This document shows positions 23,718 through 32,493 of a stretch of 64,000 nucleotides of DNA, one piece after another. This stretch comes from UBA4732 sp002404095 (GTDB lineage: Bacteria > Planctomycetota > Planctomycetia > Gemmatales > Gemmataceae), in the NCBI GenBank assembly GCA_036783645.1, contig DAIPWT010000007.1, forward strand, positions 1 to 64,000, written 5' to 3'. How positions within the stretch are numbered: position 1 is the stretch's first letter; the number at the start of each line of letters is the position of its first letter. Under the pieces are notes generated by a model. That model did not search any database. It was not told the DNA's origin and saw nothing but the letters and a program-made list of their open reading frames with translations. The position numbers and the translations under genes are program-made.

Positions 23718-24794
23718 ATGGACGCCGCGACGCACAGGGAATGGATCGACCAGACGACGTTGCAGGCGCTCGCGGCCCACGCCGACCGCGCCGACGCCGA
23801 TACGGATTTCCCGATGGCTTCGTGGGAACTGGTCCGCGGCGCCGGTGTGCCGGCCTGGAGCGTACCAATTGAATTCGGCGGTCTCGGCCTGTCCGCTTCG
23901 GAGCGCCTTCACGGCTACGAACAGCTGGCGGGGGCGTGTTTGACGACGACTTTTCTCCTCAGCCAGCGCGATGCGGCCGTTCGCCGCGTCCTCTCGCACG
24001 GCCAACCCGCCGTGTGCGCCGCCTTCCTGCCGCGCCTGGCTCGCGATGAACTATTTTTGACCGTCGGTTTGTCGCAATTAACCACTTCGCGCCAGCACCA
24101 AGCCCCCTCCTTGGCCGCCGCGCCGCGCGACGGCGGCTACGTTCTCGAAGGCGTGATCCCCTGGGTCACGGGGGCGGCGCGGGCCGACGCCGTACTCGTG
24201 GGCGCGACGTTGGACGACGGCCTTCAAGTGTTGATGTTGATGCCGCGCGACCGGGCCGGCGTCGAGATCGACGCTCCGATGGACCTTTGCGCCCTACGCG
24301 GATCGCAGACGACGCAAATACATTGCCGAGGAGTGCGCATCGAACGTGAAGACGTGCTGGCGGGACCGGCGCCGCGCGTACTGGGCGCGGCGGCGGGCGG
24401 CCTGGATACGTCGTGCCTGGCGCTAGGATTGGCCGGCGCGGCCATCGATCATTTGCACGGCGAGGCGTCGGTTCGGCCGGATTTGCGGCCGGTCGCGGAG
24501 CGCTTCGAGTCGGCGCGACAGAGCTATCGGCGACAGATGTACTCTTTGGCGGACGGCCAGGTTGAACCGGCCGACGCGACCGACCTGCGGATACGGGCGA
24601 ACGAACTGGCGTTGCATTCAACGCAAGCGGCCCTAACCGTATCGAAAGGGGCGGGGTTCGTGCGGCCGCATCCGGCGCAGCGGTGGGCGCGGCAGGCGTT
24701 GTTTTTCCTGGTATGGTCGTGTCCACGACCGGCAGCGGAGGGAATGTTGGCCCATCTGCTGCCGGATGGGGACGGCGAACCGGCCTGTGGTTGA
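23718..24794 (+). CDS. Acyl-CoA dehydrogenase-like flavoprotein
   Basis: A 358-residue protein with the acyl-CoA dehydrogenase order: N-terminal helices ('VPIEFGGLGLSASERLHGYEQLAGACLTTTFLLSQ'), a central beta domain ('GYVLEGVIPWVTGAARADAVLVGAT') and a C-terminal helical domain. It is slightly shorter than the family norm of about 380. No clear catalytic glutamate could be placed, so its activity on acyl-CoA is uncertain. The ATG at 23718 is chosen over an earlier in-frame start that lies in the region divergent to the small exported protein. Confidence 0.75.
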   Translation: MDAATHREWIDQTTLQALAAHADRADADTDFPMASWELVRGAGVPAWSVPIEFGGLGLSASERLHGYEQLAGACLTTTFLLSQRDAAVRRVLSHGQPAVCAAFLPRLARDELFLTVGLSQLTTSRQHQAPSLAAAPRDGGYVLEGVIPWVTGAARADAVLVGATLDDGLQVLMLMPRDRAGVEIDAPMDLCALRGSQTTQIHCRGVRIEREDVLAGPAPRVLGAAAGGLDTSCLALGLAGAAIDHLHGEASVRPDLRPVAERFESARQSYRRQMYSLADGQVEPADATDLRIRANELALHSTQAALTVSKGAGFVRPHPAQRWARQALFFLVWSCPRPAAEGMLAHLLPDGDGEPACG

Positions 24795-25127
24795 GAGGAA
24801 TAGACCCGTAAGCAGATACGTATCCCTGATGCCCCCCCGGACTCAGGAGTACCTTCGCCCGGGGCTTTATTTCGGTCGCCCTCAGCCGGGCTCCAAGAAC
24901 TGTGACGATTCCGCGGGCGGAGCCCCTTCGGGCGACTGTAATAAAGCCCCGGGCGAAGGTACTCCTGAGTCCGGGGTGACGACCCATATTGCAGCTTGTC
25001 AGCGACAGAGGTAGATTTAATACTTGAGGATGCAGCCACGCCCGGCAGTCTTCCTTTGCAAAACGCCGCTTTTCCTGATAGTCCCGCCCACCCGCCGCGA
25101 CTCCTACCGTCCGAGAGAACGCCAACC
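24795..25127. other. Intergenic region holding a palindrome and the PSCyt leader
   Basis: The first part carries the 142-base palindrome listed separately. The remainder (24977-25127) holds no gene and is the likely promoter and leader of the PSCyt/DUF1549/DUF1553 gene. Confidence 0.5.
24835..24976. repeat. Long palindromic element, copy 2
   Basis: 46-base arms (24835-24880 and 24931-24976) pair with 2 mismatches around a 50-base centre that itself contains a shorter pairing block (GGGCTCC with GGAGCCC). The inner core of the arms is shared with the copy at 2771-2904, while the outer bases differ from it but still pair. This compensatory change indicates the pairing itself is conserved. Confidence 0.87.
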
Positions 25128-27635
25128 ATGCCAAGAACGACGACCCTCCCATTGTTTGCTTTGGCGATCTTCTTATGCCGAATTTCGGCGGCAACCGCGG
25201 CCGATTCGGCGCCCAAGCCGGTCGATTTCACTCACGACGTTAAGCCGCTGCTCGCCGCCAAGTGTTACGCATGTCACGGCCCCGACGAGGGCAAGCGTAA
25301 GGCCAAGCTCCGCCTCGACGAGGCCGACGCCGCGCTCAAGAAGGTCATCAAGCCGGGCCATGCCGGGGCAAGCCTTTTTGTCAAGCGCATCACCACGGAA
25401 GACGTCACCGAAGTCATGCCGCCGACCACGGCCAAAACCGGCTCGCTCACGGCGCCGCAAATCGATCTCCTACGACGGTGGGTGGAGCAAGGGGCCAAGT
25501 TCGACCTTCATTGGGCGTATGTGAAGCCAACGCGGCCCGCGGTTCCCGACGTGAAAAACAAGCCGTGGGTGAAGAACGCCATCGACGCCTTCGTCGCCGC
25601 CGGCCACGAGCGCGCGGGCTGTCTGCCCGCGCCGGAGGCTGACCGCATCACCCTCATCCGCCGACTCAGTTTTGACCTGACCGGCCTGCCGCCAGCGCCG
25701 GAGGACGTGGACGCTTTTGTTCAAGACAAGAATCCCGACGCCTACGAGAAGTTGGTCGATCGGTTGCTCGCCTCACCGCACTACGGCGAACGAATGGCGA
25801 GTTACTGGCTCGACATGGTGCGCTATGCCGACACCGCCGGCTACCACAGCGACAACCCGCGCGACGTGCATCTCTACCGCGATTACGTCATCAACGCCTT
25901 CAACGCCAACAAGCCGTTCAACCGCTTCACCGTCGAGCAGCTGGCCGGCGACCTGCTGCCGAAGCCGACGCTAGAACAGCGGATCGCGTCGGGTTACAAC
26001 CGTTTGCTGCAGACGACGGAAGAGGGCGGGGCGCAGCCGAAGGAGTACACGGCCAAGTACGCCGCGGATCGAGTACGCAACGCCTCGGCCGTTTGGATGG
26101 GTTCCACGATGGGTTGTGCGCAGTGCCACAGCCACAAGTTCGATCCGTTCACCCATAAGGATTTCTATAGCTTCGAGGCGTTCTTCGCGGACGTAAAAGA
26201 GACGGCGGTCGGCCATCAGGAGCAGACAAAATTCCCCTCCAAGGAGCAGGAGGCCGAGGTGCGCAAATGGGACGAGCAAATCGCGGTCTCCAAGGCGGCG
26301 CTGGAACGCGCGACCCCAGAACTGGACGCCGCGCAAGTGGAATGGGAGAAGACAGCCAAGGCCGAAGCTGCGGCCAAGAAAGCGCCGGCCGACGCGGTCG
26401 CGGCGCTGGCCGTCGAAGCGGATAAGCGCACCCCGCAGCAGAAACAGGCGATTTCGACCTACTTCCATTCAATTACGCCTCAGTTGAAAAAGGAGCGCGA
26501 CCAGCTCGCCAAGCTCGAAAACGACCGAAAACAACTGACGCAGAAGATTCCGACCACGTTGGTCTCAATGGCGGTCGAACCGCGCGTCATCCGCGTCCTG
26601 CCGCGCGGCAACTGGCAGGACGACAGCGGCGAAGTCGTGGCGCCGAACGTCCCCTTGTTTATGAAGCCGCTCGACGTGAAGGATCGCCGGGCCACACGCC
26701 TCGACCTGGCCGACTGGCTGATTTCGCCTGACAACCCGCTGACGGCGCGCGTGTTCGTCAATCGCCTTTGGAAGGTGATGTACGGCGAGGGGATCGTCAA
26801 ATCGGCCGACGATTTTGGTACGCAAGGAGCCTTACCGAGCCACGCCAAGCTACTCGACTGGCTGGCCGTGGAGTTTGTCCAAAGCGGCTGGAACGTGAAG
26901 CATTTGCTCAAGCTGATGGCCATGTCGAACTCCTATCGGCAATCGTCGGCCGGGTCGAATGCAATGCGCGAGCGCGACCCGAACAACGTCTTGCTGACCC
27001 GGCAGAACCGCTTCCGCCTCGACGCCGAGATGGTGCGCGACAATGCTTTGGCAATCAGCGGTCTTTTGTCTCCGAAAATCGGCGGCCCGAGCGTCAAACC
27101 GTATCAGCCGGCCGGCTACTGGTCGTACATGAACTTCCCGAAGCGTGATTGGACGAACGACAAGGGCGAGGACGAATACCGCCGCGGCCTGTACACCTTT
27201 TGGTGCCGGACTTTCCTGCACCCGAGCTTCGCCGCGTTCGACGCCCCGACGCGCGAGGAATGCACCGTGGATCGTCCGCGATCTAGTACGCCGTTGCAGG
27301 CGTTGGTGCTGCTCAACGACCCCACCTACGTCGAGGCCGCGCGCGTCTTCGCGGAACGCATAGTGCGTGAAGGCGGCGCCAATACCGCGGATCGCCTCGG
27401 TTGGGCGTTTCATCGCGTTCTGTCGCGCGGCGTGAAACCCGAAGAACGCACGGTGCTCATGGCGCTTTACGAGAAACACCTGGCGCAGTACGGCGCCGAT
27501 ATTGATGCTGCAAAGAAGCTGGTGAGTACGGGCGAGACCTCGTCGCCGAAGGTTATGGACGTGGCCGAGTTGGCGGCGTGGACATCGGTGGCCCGCGTCC
27601 TGCTGAACCTGCATGAGACGATCACGCGGAATTGA
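25128..27635 (+). CDS. PSCyt1-DUF1549-DUF1553 cytochrome protein
   Basis: An 835-residue exported planctomycete protein. After a signal peptide (ending near 'ATAADSA') comes a PSCyt1 haem domain with CYACH at residues 46-50. DUF1549 follows ('ADRITLIRRLSFDLTGLPPAPEDVDAF', 'VDRLLASPHYGERMASYWLDMVRYADT'), with a second CxxCH in 'GCAQCHSHKFDP'. After a coiled-coil linker rich in Ala, Lys and Glu comes DUF1553 ('NPLTARVFVNRLWKVMYGEGIVKSADDFGTQGALPSH'). A DUF1501 gene follows after 18 bases, the standard partner. The pair is thought to work in the envelope on complex carbohydrates, but no biochemical role is established. Confidence 0.93.
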   Translation: MPRTTTLPLFALAIFLCRISAATAADSAPKPVDFTHDVKPLLAAKCYACHGPDEGKRKAKLRLDEADAALKKVIKPGHAGASLFVKRITTEDVTEVMPPTTAKTGSLTAPQIDLLRRWVEQGAKFDLHWAYVKPTRPAVPDVKNKPWVKNAIDAFVAAGHERAGCLPAPEADRITLIRRLSFDLTGLPPAPEDVDAFVQDKNPDAYEKLVDRLLASPHYGERMASYWLDMVRYADTAGYHSDNPRDVHLYRDYVINAFNANKPFNRFTVEQLAGDLLPKPTLEQRIASGYNRLLQTTEEGGAQPKEYTAKYAADRVRNASAVWMGSTMGCAQCHSHKFDPFTHKDFYSFEAFFADVKETAVGHQEQTKFPSKEQEAEVRKWDEQIAVSKAALERATPELDAAQVEWEKTAKAEAAAKKAPADAVAALAVEADKRTPQQKQAISTYFHSITPQLKKERDQLAKLENDRKQLTQKIPTTLVSMAVEPRVIRVLPRGNWQDDSGEVVAPNVPLFMKPLDVKDRRATRLDLADWLISPDNPLTARVFVNRLWKVMYGEGIVKSADDFGTQGALPSHAKLLDWLAVEFVQSGWNVKHLLKLMAMSNSYRQSSAGSNAMRERDPNNVLLTRQNRFRLDAEMVRDNALAISGLLSPKIGGPSVKPYQPAGYWSYMNFPKRDWTNDKGEDEYRRGLYTFWCRTFLHPSFAAFDAPTREECTVDRPRSSTPLQALVLLNDPTYVEAARVFAERIVREGGANTADRLGWAFHRVLSRGVKPEERTVLMALYEKHLAQYGADIDAAKKLVSTGETSSPKVMDVAELAAWTSVARVLLNLHETITRN

Positions 27636-27653
27636 CCGCAGGAGAAACGGACA

Positions 27654-29087
27654 ATGAATCTCTTTCAACGATATATCCAGCGAGAAACCCGCCGCGCGTT
27701 CCTGGGCCGCGCCGCGGCCGGCATCGGCAGCGTCGCCCTGGCGTCGCTGCTCAACCCTCGCCTCCTGGCCGGCGAGGCCGCGGACGCCGGCCACTGGAAA
27801 GGCGCCGTCAACCCGCCGCACTTTAAGCCGACGATTAAGCGGATCATTTATCTCTACATGGCAGGCGGCCCGTCGCACCTCGAAACCCTCGACTACAAGC
27901 CGAAGCTGGCCGAAATGGACGGCAAGCCCATGCCGGAATCGTTCACCAAGGGCCAGCCCATCGCCCAGCTTCAAGGCGCCAAGCTGACCTGTTTCGCACC
28001 GCAACATCCCTTCAAGAAATGGGGTAAATCGGGACAGGAAATCTCGACGATCTTTCCCCAACTCGGCCAAATGGCCGACGACCTCTGCATCATCCGGTCG
28101 ATGCACACCGAGGCGATCAACCACGATCCCGCTCACACTTTTATGAACACTGGTACGACCATCTCCGGCCGGCCGAGCATGGGTTCATGGGTCTGGTACG
28201 GCCTCGGCAGCGATTGCGACAACCTACCCGGCTTCGTCGTGCTGACCTCGACCGGCCATTCCGGCCAATCGCAGCCGATCGCGGCTCGCCAGTGGCATAG
28301 TGGGTTCTTGCCGAGCAACTTCCAAGGCGTTGAATTTCGTTCCAAAGGCGATCCCGTACTTTACGTGACCAACCCCGGCGGCGTTGACGCCGGCAAGCAG
28401 CGCGATGTGGTGGACGCGACCCGCGCGCTGAACCGTCTGGAAAATGACTCGGTGGACGACCCGGAGATCGCCACGCGCATTGAGCAGTACGAAATGGCGT
28501 TCAAGATGCAGGTCAGTGTGCCGGATTTGATGAATTTGTCGAAAGAGACAAAAGAGACCTTCGATTTGTACGGTACGCAAGGCGGCGACGGCTCCTTCGC
28601 GGCCAATTGCTTGCTGGCGCGGCGATTGGCCGAACGCGGCGTGCGGTTCATCCAGCTCTACCATCGCGATTGGGACCATCACGGCGGCATCAAGAACGAC
28701 ATTCAAGTCGTGGCCAAGGAGGTCGATCAGGGGGCGGCCGCCCTCATCAAAGATCTGAAACGGCGCGACATGCTCAAGGACACGCTGCTAATCTGGGGCG
28801 GCGAGTTCGGGCGGACGCCAATGGCGCAGGGCAACGGCCGAGACCATCACATCAAGGGCTTCTCTATGTGGCTGGCTGGCGGCGGAGTAAAGGGCGGGAC
28901 CACCTACGGTGCGACCGACGATTTCGGCTACAACGCCGTGGACAATCCCGTCCATGTCCACGATCTGCATGCGACGATTCTACGGCTGCTCGGCATCAAC
29001 CATGAGAAGCTGACGTATCTGCGCGAGGGACGCCAGTTCCGCTTGACGGATGTAGCTGGGGAAGTGGTGAAGGGAATACTGGCCTGA
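27654..29087 (+). CDS. DUF1501 Tat-exported protein
   Basis: A 477-residue DUF1501 protein, related to sulfatases and phosphatases of the alkaline-phosphatase fold. A Tat-type signal is present ('RRAFLGRAAAGIGSVALASLL'). Family marks include 'YMAGGPSHLETLDYKPKL', 'RSMHTEAINHDPAHTFMNTG', 'WDHHGGIKNDIQVVAKEVDQGAAAL' and 'IWGGEFGRTPMAQGNGRDHH'. It follows the PSCyt gene after 18 bases and is probably co-transcribed. It converges on the ABC exporter permease. Confidence 0.93.
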   Translation: MNLFQRYIQRETRRAFLGRAAAGIGSVALASLLNPRLLAGEAADAGHWKGAVNPPHFKPTIKRIIYLYMAGGPSHLETLDYKPKLAEMDGKPMPESFTKGQPIAQLQGAKLTCFAPQHPFKKWGKSGQEISTIFPQLGQMADDLCIIRSMHTEAINHDPAHTFMNTGTTISGRPSMGSWVWYGLGSDCDNLPGFVVLTSTGHSGQSQPIAARQWHSGFLPSNFQGVEFRSKGDPVLYVTNPGGVDAGKQRDVVDATRALNRLENDSVDDPEIATRIEQYEMAFKMQVSVPDLMNLSKETKETFDLYGTQGGDGSFAANCLLARRLAERGVRFIQLYHRDWDHHGGIKNDIQVVAKEVDQGAAALIKDLKRRDMLKDTLLIWGGEFGRTPMAQGNGRDHHIKGFSMWLAGGGVKGGTTYGATDDFGYNAVDNPVHVHDLHATILRLLGINHEKLTYLREGRQFRLTDVAGEVVKGILA

Positions 29088-29132
29088 GCGGATCGAGGCG
29101 GCCTGACGCAGCGGCATGGCGTAGGTTACGTG

Positions 29133-30629
29133 CTAATCCAGCCGCAATAAGCACCACGCCAATCCGAGAAAGCCCACGCCAAAGCCCATCAGAACGCCGC
29201 ACGATTGCGCCACAAGCCACAAATCCGGGATGTAATGCGGGTCGTCGCCAAGCAGCTCGCGGTATGCGGCCAACGCCCAGCCGTGCGGCGTGAACCAACT
29301 CAGGGCTTGGGCGCTTGCCGTCATCATCTCGCGCGGCAGGATGCAGCCGCTGACCAGCGCCATCACCAACACCGGCAGGGCGCCGAACAACGCCACCTGG
29401 ATTTCGCTCCGCGCCACGGCCGCCACCAGCAACGCCAGCCCCATCGACGCGAACGAAGTCGCCACGACGATGGGCAACAGCCAGGCGACTTGCTCCCACA
29501 ACGGCCAGGCGTCCGGCCCCCAGTTCATCTGAAAGATGAACCGGCCCGCCAGCAGTAGGAACGCCGCCAGCCCCATCGACAACACGAACACCGGCAGCAG
29601 TTTGCCAAGGAGAATTTGAGCGCGCGACACCGGCGCGAAGCGCAGCCGTTTCAGCGTACCCTGGCGCCGCTCCGTCACGAATACCCAGCCGACCACCATC
29701 GCCAGGAAGAACGGGAACATGACCGTGAACGACGGCACCAATTGCTGATAGCGTTGGGCGCCGAAGTCGGACCAGTGCATCCCTTCCGGCGCCGCCGCCG
29801 CGCTTTCGCCCGGCTTCTCGTCCGTCGAGCGCGTCAGCGTCGCCCAGGTCTTGCCGGTCAGATCGTACTTCTTGAACTGCTCCTTGAGCGCCTCCTGGAC
29901 GCCCTGGCCGACCTTTCGGCGATATTCGCGAGCTTCCTTCTCGTTGGAACCGGACGCCAGATCGAGCATCTTTTTCAGCGCGACCTTGTCGTCGCCGCCG
30001 AAGGCCGCGCGCACCAGTAAGTTGTTAGGAAGCGGCAATTGCACCTTTTCCCCCAGCAATTGGATGAATTCCTGGTCGCTCAGGCGCTCGAACGCTTTGC
30101 CGATCATCCACGGCAGGATGACGCGCAGCAGCGACACTTGGGCGACCTGATCGATGATGGCCGCGGCGCCGGGCTGCTTGGGGTCTTTGAGTAGGGCGGC
30201 GTCGATCTTGTCGAGGTAAACGCCGTCGCGGTGGAAGGGGTTGATGCCGTCGGCGAGGAAGGAACATTTGTTGATGCGGTCGCTGAAACCGGGCCGCAGT
30301 ACGAGGACGGCCGCGACTTTGTGTTTGCGGATGCGCCGCTCTGCCTCGTCGTAGCTGGAAAGGTAATCGACGTGGATGCCCGCCGTCCCACTCAGGTCGT
30401 CGTAGACCGCTTTCGACCACGGCACGCCGGGGCTGAGGCCGTCGCCTTGGTCGAGGTCCACGACATAGACGCGCAGCTTCTCGTCGGCGTTTTTCTGGCC
30501 GAAGTTTTCGCCGAGCATTAGACCCCAGAGTAGGATAAACACCAATGGCATCCCGAGGAGGACGATCACCGCCATGCGGTCGCGCAGCAGAAGCCGCATC
30601 TCTTTTTTCGCCAGCGCCCAGATGACCAT
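29133..30629 (-). CDS. ABC-2 type exporter permease
   Basis: A 498-residue permease of the ABC-2 (YhhJ/NatB-like) type. One N-terminal helix ('RMAVIVLLGMPLVFILLWGLML') is followed by a large extracytoplasmic domain to about residue 310. Five or six C-terminal helices follow, with the family motif 'VFVTERRQGTLKRLRFAPVSRAQILLGKLL'. It should pair with the ATPase encoded upstream on the same strand, 71 bases away. Its substrate is unknown. Confidence 0.9.
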   Translation of the reverse strand: MVIWALAKKEMRLLLRDRMAVIVLLGMPLVFILLWGLMLGENFGQKNADEKLRVYVVDLDQGDGLSPGVPWSKAVYDDLSGTAGIHVDYLSSYDEAERRIRKHKVAAVLVLRPGFSDRINKCSFLADGINPFHRDGVYLDKIDAALLKDPKQPGAAAIIDQVAQVSLLRVILPWMIGKAFERLSDQEFIQLLGEKVQLPLPNNLLVRAAFGGDDKVALKKMLDLASGSNEKEAREYRRKVGQGVQEALKEQFKKYDLTGKTWATLTRSTDEKPGESAAAAPEGMHWSDFGAQRYQQLVPSFTVMFPFFLAMVVGWVFVTERRQGTLKRLRFAPVSRAQILLGKLLPVFVLSMGLAAFLLLAGRFIFQMNWGPDAWPLWEQVAWLLPIVVATSFASMGLALLVAAVARSEIQVALFGALPVLVMALVSGCILPREMMTASAQALSWFTPHGWALAAYRELLGDDPHYIPDLWLVAQSCGVLMGFGVGFLGLAWCLLRLD

Positions 30630-30641
30630 GAGTTGAGTCTC

Positions 30642-30682
30642 TCGTTTGAGGAGCGCTCCCCTTTCGGGTCGCGGCTAAACGA
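30642..30682. repeat. Collapsed copy of the GTTTAGCCGCGAC repeat
   Basis: The sequence begins like a left arm (CTCGTTT), skips the arm core, and then has GGAGCGCTCCCC and a full right arm to GCGGCTAAACGA. It looks like a palindrome that lost most of one arm. It sits between the two genes of the ABC exporter operon. Confidence 0.7.
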
Positions 30683-30700
30683 TGATGCGCCGCTGCGCGA

Positions 30701-31633
30701 TTAGTCGCGCAGTTCGCGCCCCGTCAGGTGCAGAAATACGCGCTCTAGGTTCGGTTCCTCCGTCTCCAGGCTGATAAGCTCCACCTGAAGCTCATTGAGG
30801 ATCGCCACCAGGCGCACCAGCGTTGCCTTCACGTCGCGGCAGTTCAGTTCCAGCGTGCGATTGTTCGGTTCGGACAGCGTACTGTCGGGCAGTTCCGCCA
30901 GACGCGCGCGCAGGACGGGCGTCACGCGCGGTACGTTGATGCGAATCAGGCCGTTCAGCCGCTGCAACAGTTCCGCCACTTCGCCGCACGCCGCAAACCG
31001 GCCGTGGTCCATGACTCCCACGCGCGGACATAGCGCCTGTACTTCCTCCATATAGTGGCTGATATACAGGATAGTCACGCCGGCCGCGTTGAGGCGGCGC
31101 ACCTCTTCAAAGATGTGGTTGCGCGACTGCGGATCGACGCCGACGGTCGGCTCGTCCAGCAGGAGAAGCTTCGGCTCGTGGACGAGTGCGGCCCCCATAT
31201 TGAGGCGGCGCTTCATGCCGCCGGAAAAAGTGTTGACGCGGTCGTTGGCCTTGTCCTCCAGGACCACCGCCGCCAATACGCTTTTTACCCGCTCTCGCAA
31301 CTCCGCGCCGCGCAAGCCGTACAGTTCGCCAAAGAAATGTAGATTTTCACGGGCCGTCAGTTCGCCATAGAGCGCTAGCTCTTGCGGCACGACGCCGATA
31401 AGGCGGCGCACCCAGCGGTCGCCTTGCCGCACGCGCCGACCTTGCAAGAACACCTCGCCGCTCGTCGGTTCCAGGAGGCACGACAGGATGGAAAGGAGCG
31501 TTGTTTTGCCGGCGCCGTTGGGACCGAGAAGGCCGAACATTTCCCCTTCGCCGACGGTGAAGCTAATTCCGTTCAGGGCCGTGACGGCCCCGTATTGCTT
31601 GTACAGATCAGCGACTTCGAGGAACGCGGCCAT
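30701..31633 (-). CDS. ABC-2 exporter ATP-binding protein
   Basis: A 310-residue ATPase. Walker A is 'GPNGAGKTT', the signature is 'FSGGMKRR', and Walker B is 'LLLLDEPTVGVD' with the expected switch His in 'ISHYMEE'. I chose the ATG at 31633 ('MAAFLEVADLYKQYGAV'). The longer frame up to 31693 encodes part of the palindrome at 31651-31741 and is not family-like. The C-terminal about 80 residues follow the DUF4162-type extension seen in such exporters. It functions with the permease downstream. Confidence 0.92.
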   Translation of the reverse strand: MAAFLEVADLYKQYGAVTALNGISFTVGEGEMFGLLGPNGAGKTTLLSILSCLLEPTSGEVFLQGRRVRQGDRWVRRLIGVVPQELALYGELTARENLHFFGELYGLRGAELRERVKSVLAAVVLEDKANDRVNTFSGGMKRRLNMGAALVHEPKLLLLDEPTVGVDPQSRNHIFEEVRRLNAAGVTILYISHYMEEVQALCPRVGVMDHGRFAACGEVAELLQRLNGLIRINVPRVTPVLRARLAELPDSTLSEPNNRTLELNCRDVKATLVRLVAILNELQVELISLETEEPNLERVFLHLTGRELRD

Positions 31634-31650
31634 ATCAGTAGCGTATCGGA

Positions 31651-31741
31651 AAGGATGGCCACAGATGAACACGGATGAACACAGATAAATCAATTCTTGC
31701 TCTTAATCTGTGTTCATCCGTGTTCATCTGTGGCTATCCTT
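31651..31741. repeat. CACAGATGAACACGGATGAACACAGAT palindrome (36-base arms)
   Basis: Arms at 31651-31686 and 31706-31741 pair with a single mismatch. Each arm is itself a direct repeat of GATGAACAC. The element lies between the DUF1080 gene and the ABC ATPase, both on the minus strand, so it may end the DUF1080 transcript. Confidence 0.87.
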
Positions 31742-31759
31742 TGCTTTCCGGGGAGCCTT

Positions 31760-32401
31760 TTATTTCTCTTCCGCCTTACTCGGCGGCAACTCCTTGATCT
31801 CCGCCTTGCGCACGTGGACGACGCTGCCCTCGTTGTGCTGCTGAATGGCCAGATGTCCCTTGGCATAGGTCTTGTCGTGCGTATCGACCACGGTTTCGTC
31901 GTTGACCTTGATGATGATGTGGTCGCCGTCGGCGATGACTTCCTGCGTGAACCACTCGTCCGGCTTGTGCAACTTCTTCGTGATCTTCACGATGTTGTAT
32001 AGGCTGCCGGTTCGCTGCGGGTCGCCGTGCGTCGAGTTGATCTGGGCCTCATAGCCTTTTGGAAAGCCCAGCTCTTTTTTGGTGCGGAAGTATTGGCCGC
32101 TGTTGCCGCCGTCGCTGATCATCGCCTCGATCTTGAAGTCGAAGTTCTCGTAGTCGCCGCGCTCGGTGTACAGATGGCCGACGCCGCCCTCGCCGACGAT
32201 GGCGCCGTCTTTTACTGACCAACGGGCCTTGTCGTCCGGGAGAGAAACCCAGCCGTCCAGGTCCTTGCCGTTAAACAGCTTGACCCAGCCTTTGTCGTCT
32301 TCCTTCGGCTTGTCTGCATCGGCCGCCGTGGTAAGGCTCGCGGATAGGGCCAACACGACCGCCGCCAGCAGCGCCAGAGCGCTGAACAATCGTTGCTTCA
32401 T
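31760..32401 (-). CDS. DUF1080 (3-keto-disaccharide hydrolase-like) exported protein
   Basis: A 213-residue exported protein: signal peptide ('LFSALALLAAVVLALSASLTTAADA'), then a concanavalin-like DUF1080 domain. Family marks are 'KLFNGKDLDGWVS', 'WSVKDGAIVGEGG', 'DFKIEAMISDGGNSGQYFRT', 'GYEAQI' and 'EWFTQEVIADGDHIIIKVNDETV'. It clusters with a ThuA-like gene, as often in planctomycetes. It is more distant from the two near-identical DUF1080 genes at 51138 and 55071. Confidence 0.92.
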   Translation of the reverse strand: MKQRLFSALALLAAVVLALSASLTTAADADKPKEDDKGWVKLFNGKDLDGWVSLPDDKARWSVKDGAIVGEGGVGHLYTERGDYENFDFKIEAMISDGGNSGQYFRTKKELGFPKGYEAQINSTHGDPQRTGSLYNIVKITKKLHKPDEWFTQEVIADGDHIIIKVNDETVVDTHDKTYAKGHLAIQQHNEGSVVHVRKAEIKELPPSKAEEK

Positions 32402-32431
32402 GGATGCGTTCTCCTTGAGGGTTTTGTCTCA

Positions 32432-32489
32432 CTAACCCGAAGCGCGAGCGAGGGCTTTGACAAAATTCCTCGCTTGCGCTTCGGGTTAG
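32432..32489. repeat. CTAACCCGAAGCGC palindrome
   Basis: 22-base arms at 32432-32453 and 32468-32489 pair with one mismatch around a 14-base loop. It fills most of the gap between the DUF1080 gene and the ThuA-like gene, 5 bases from the ThuA stop. Confidence 0.87.
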
Positions 32490-32493
32490 TAGT

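Noticed and set aside
24166..25194. 342-codon minus-strand frame crossing the palindrome at 24835
   Set aside because: Part of it translates the repeat and part is antisense to the acyl-CoA dehydrogenase-like gene. The Pro/Arg-rich product is not protein-like.
26850..28136. 428-codon open frame antisense to the PSCyt/DUF1501 junction
   Set aside because: It spans two real genes on the other strand and its translation is arginine-rich without motifs.
31634..31693. N-terminal extension of the ABC ATPase to 31693
   Set aside because: The extra codons translate part of the palindrome at 31651-31741. The family-like N-terminus begins at 31633.
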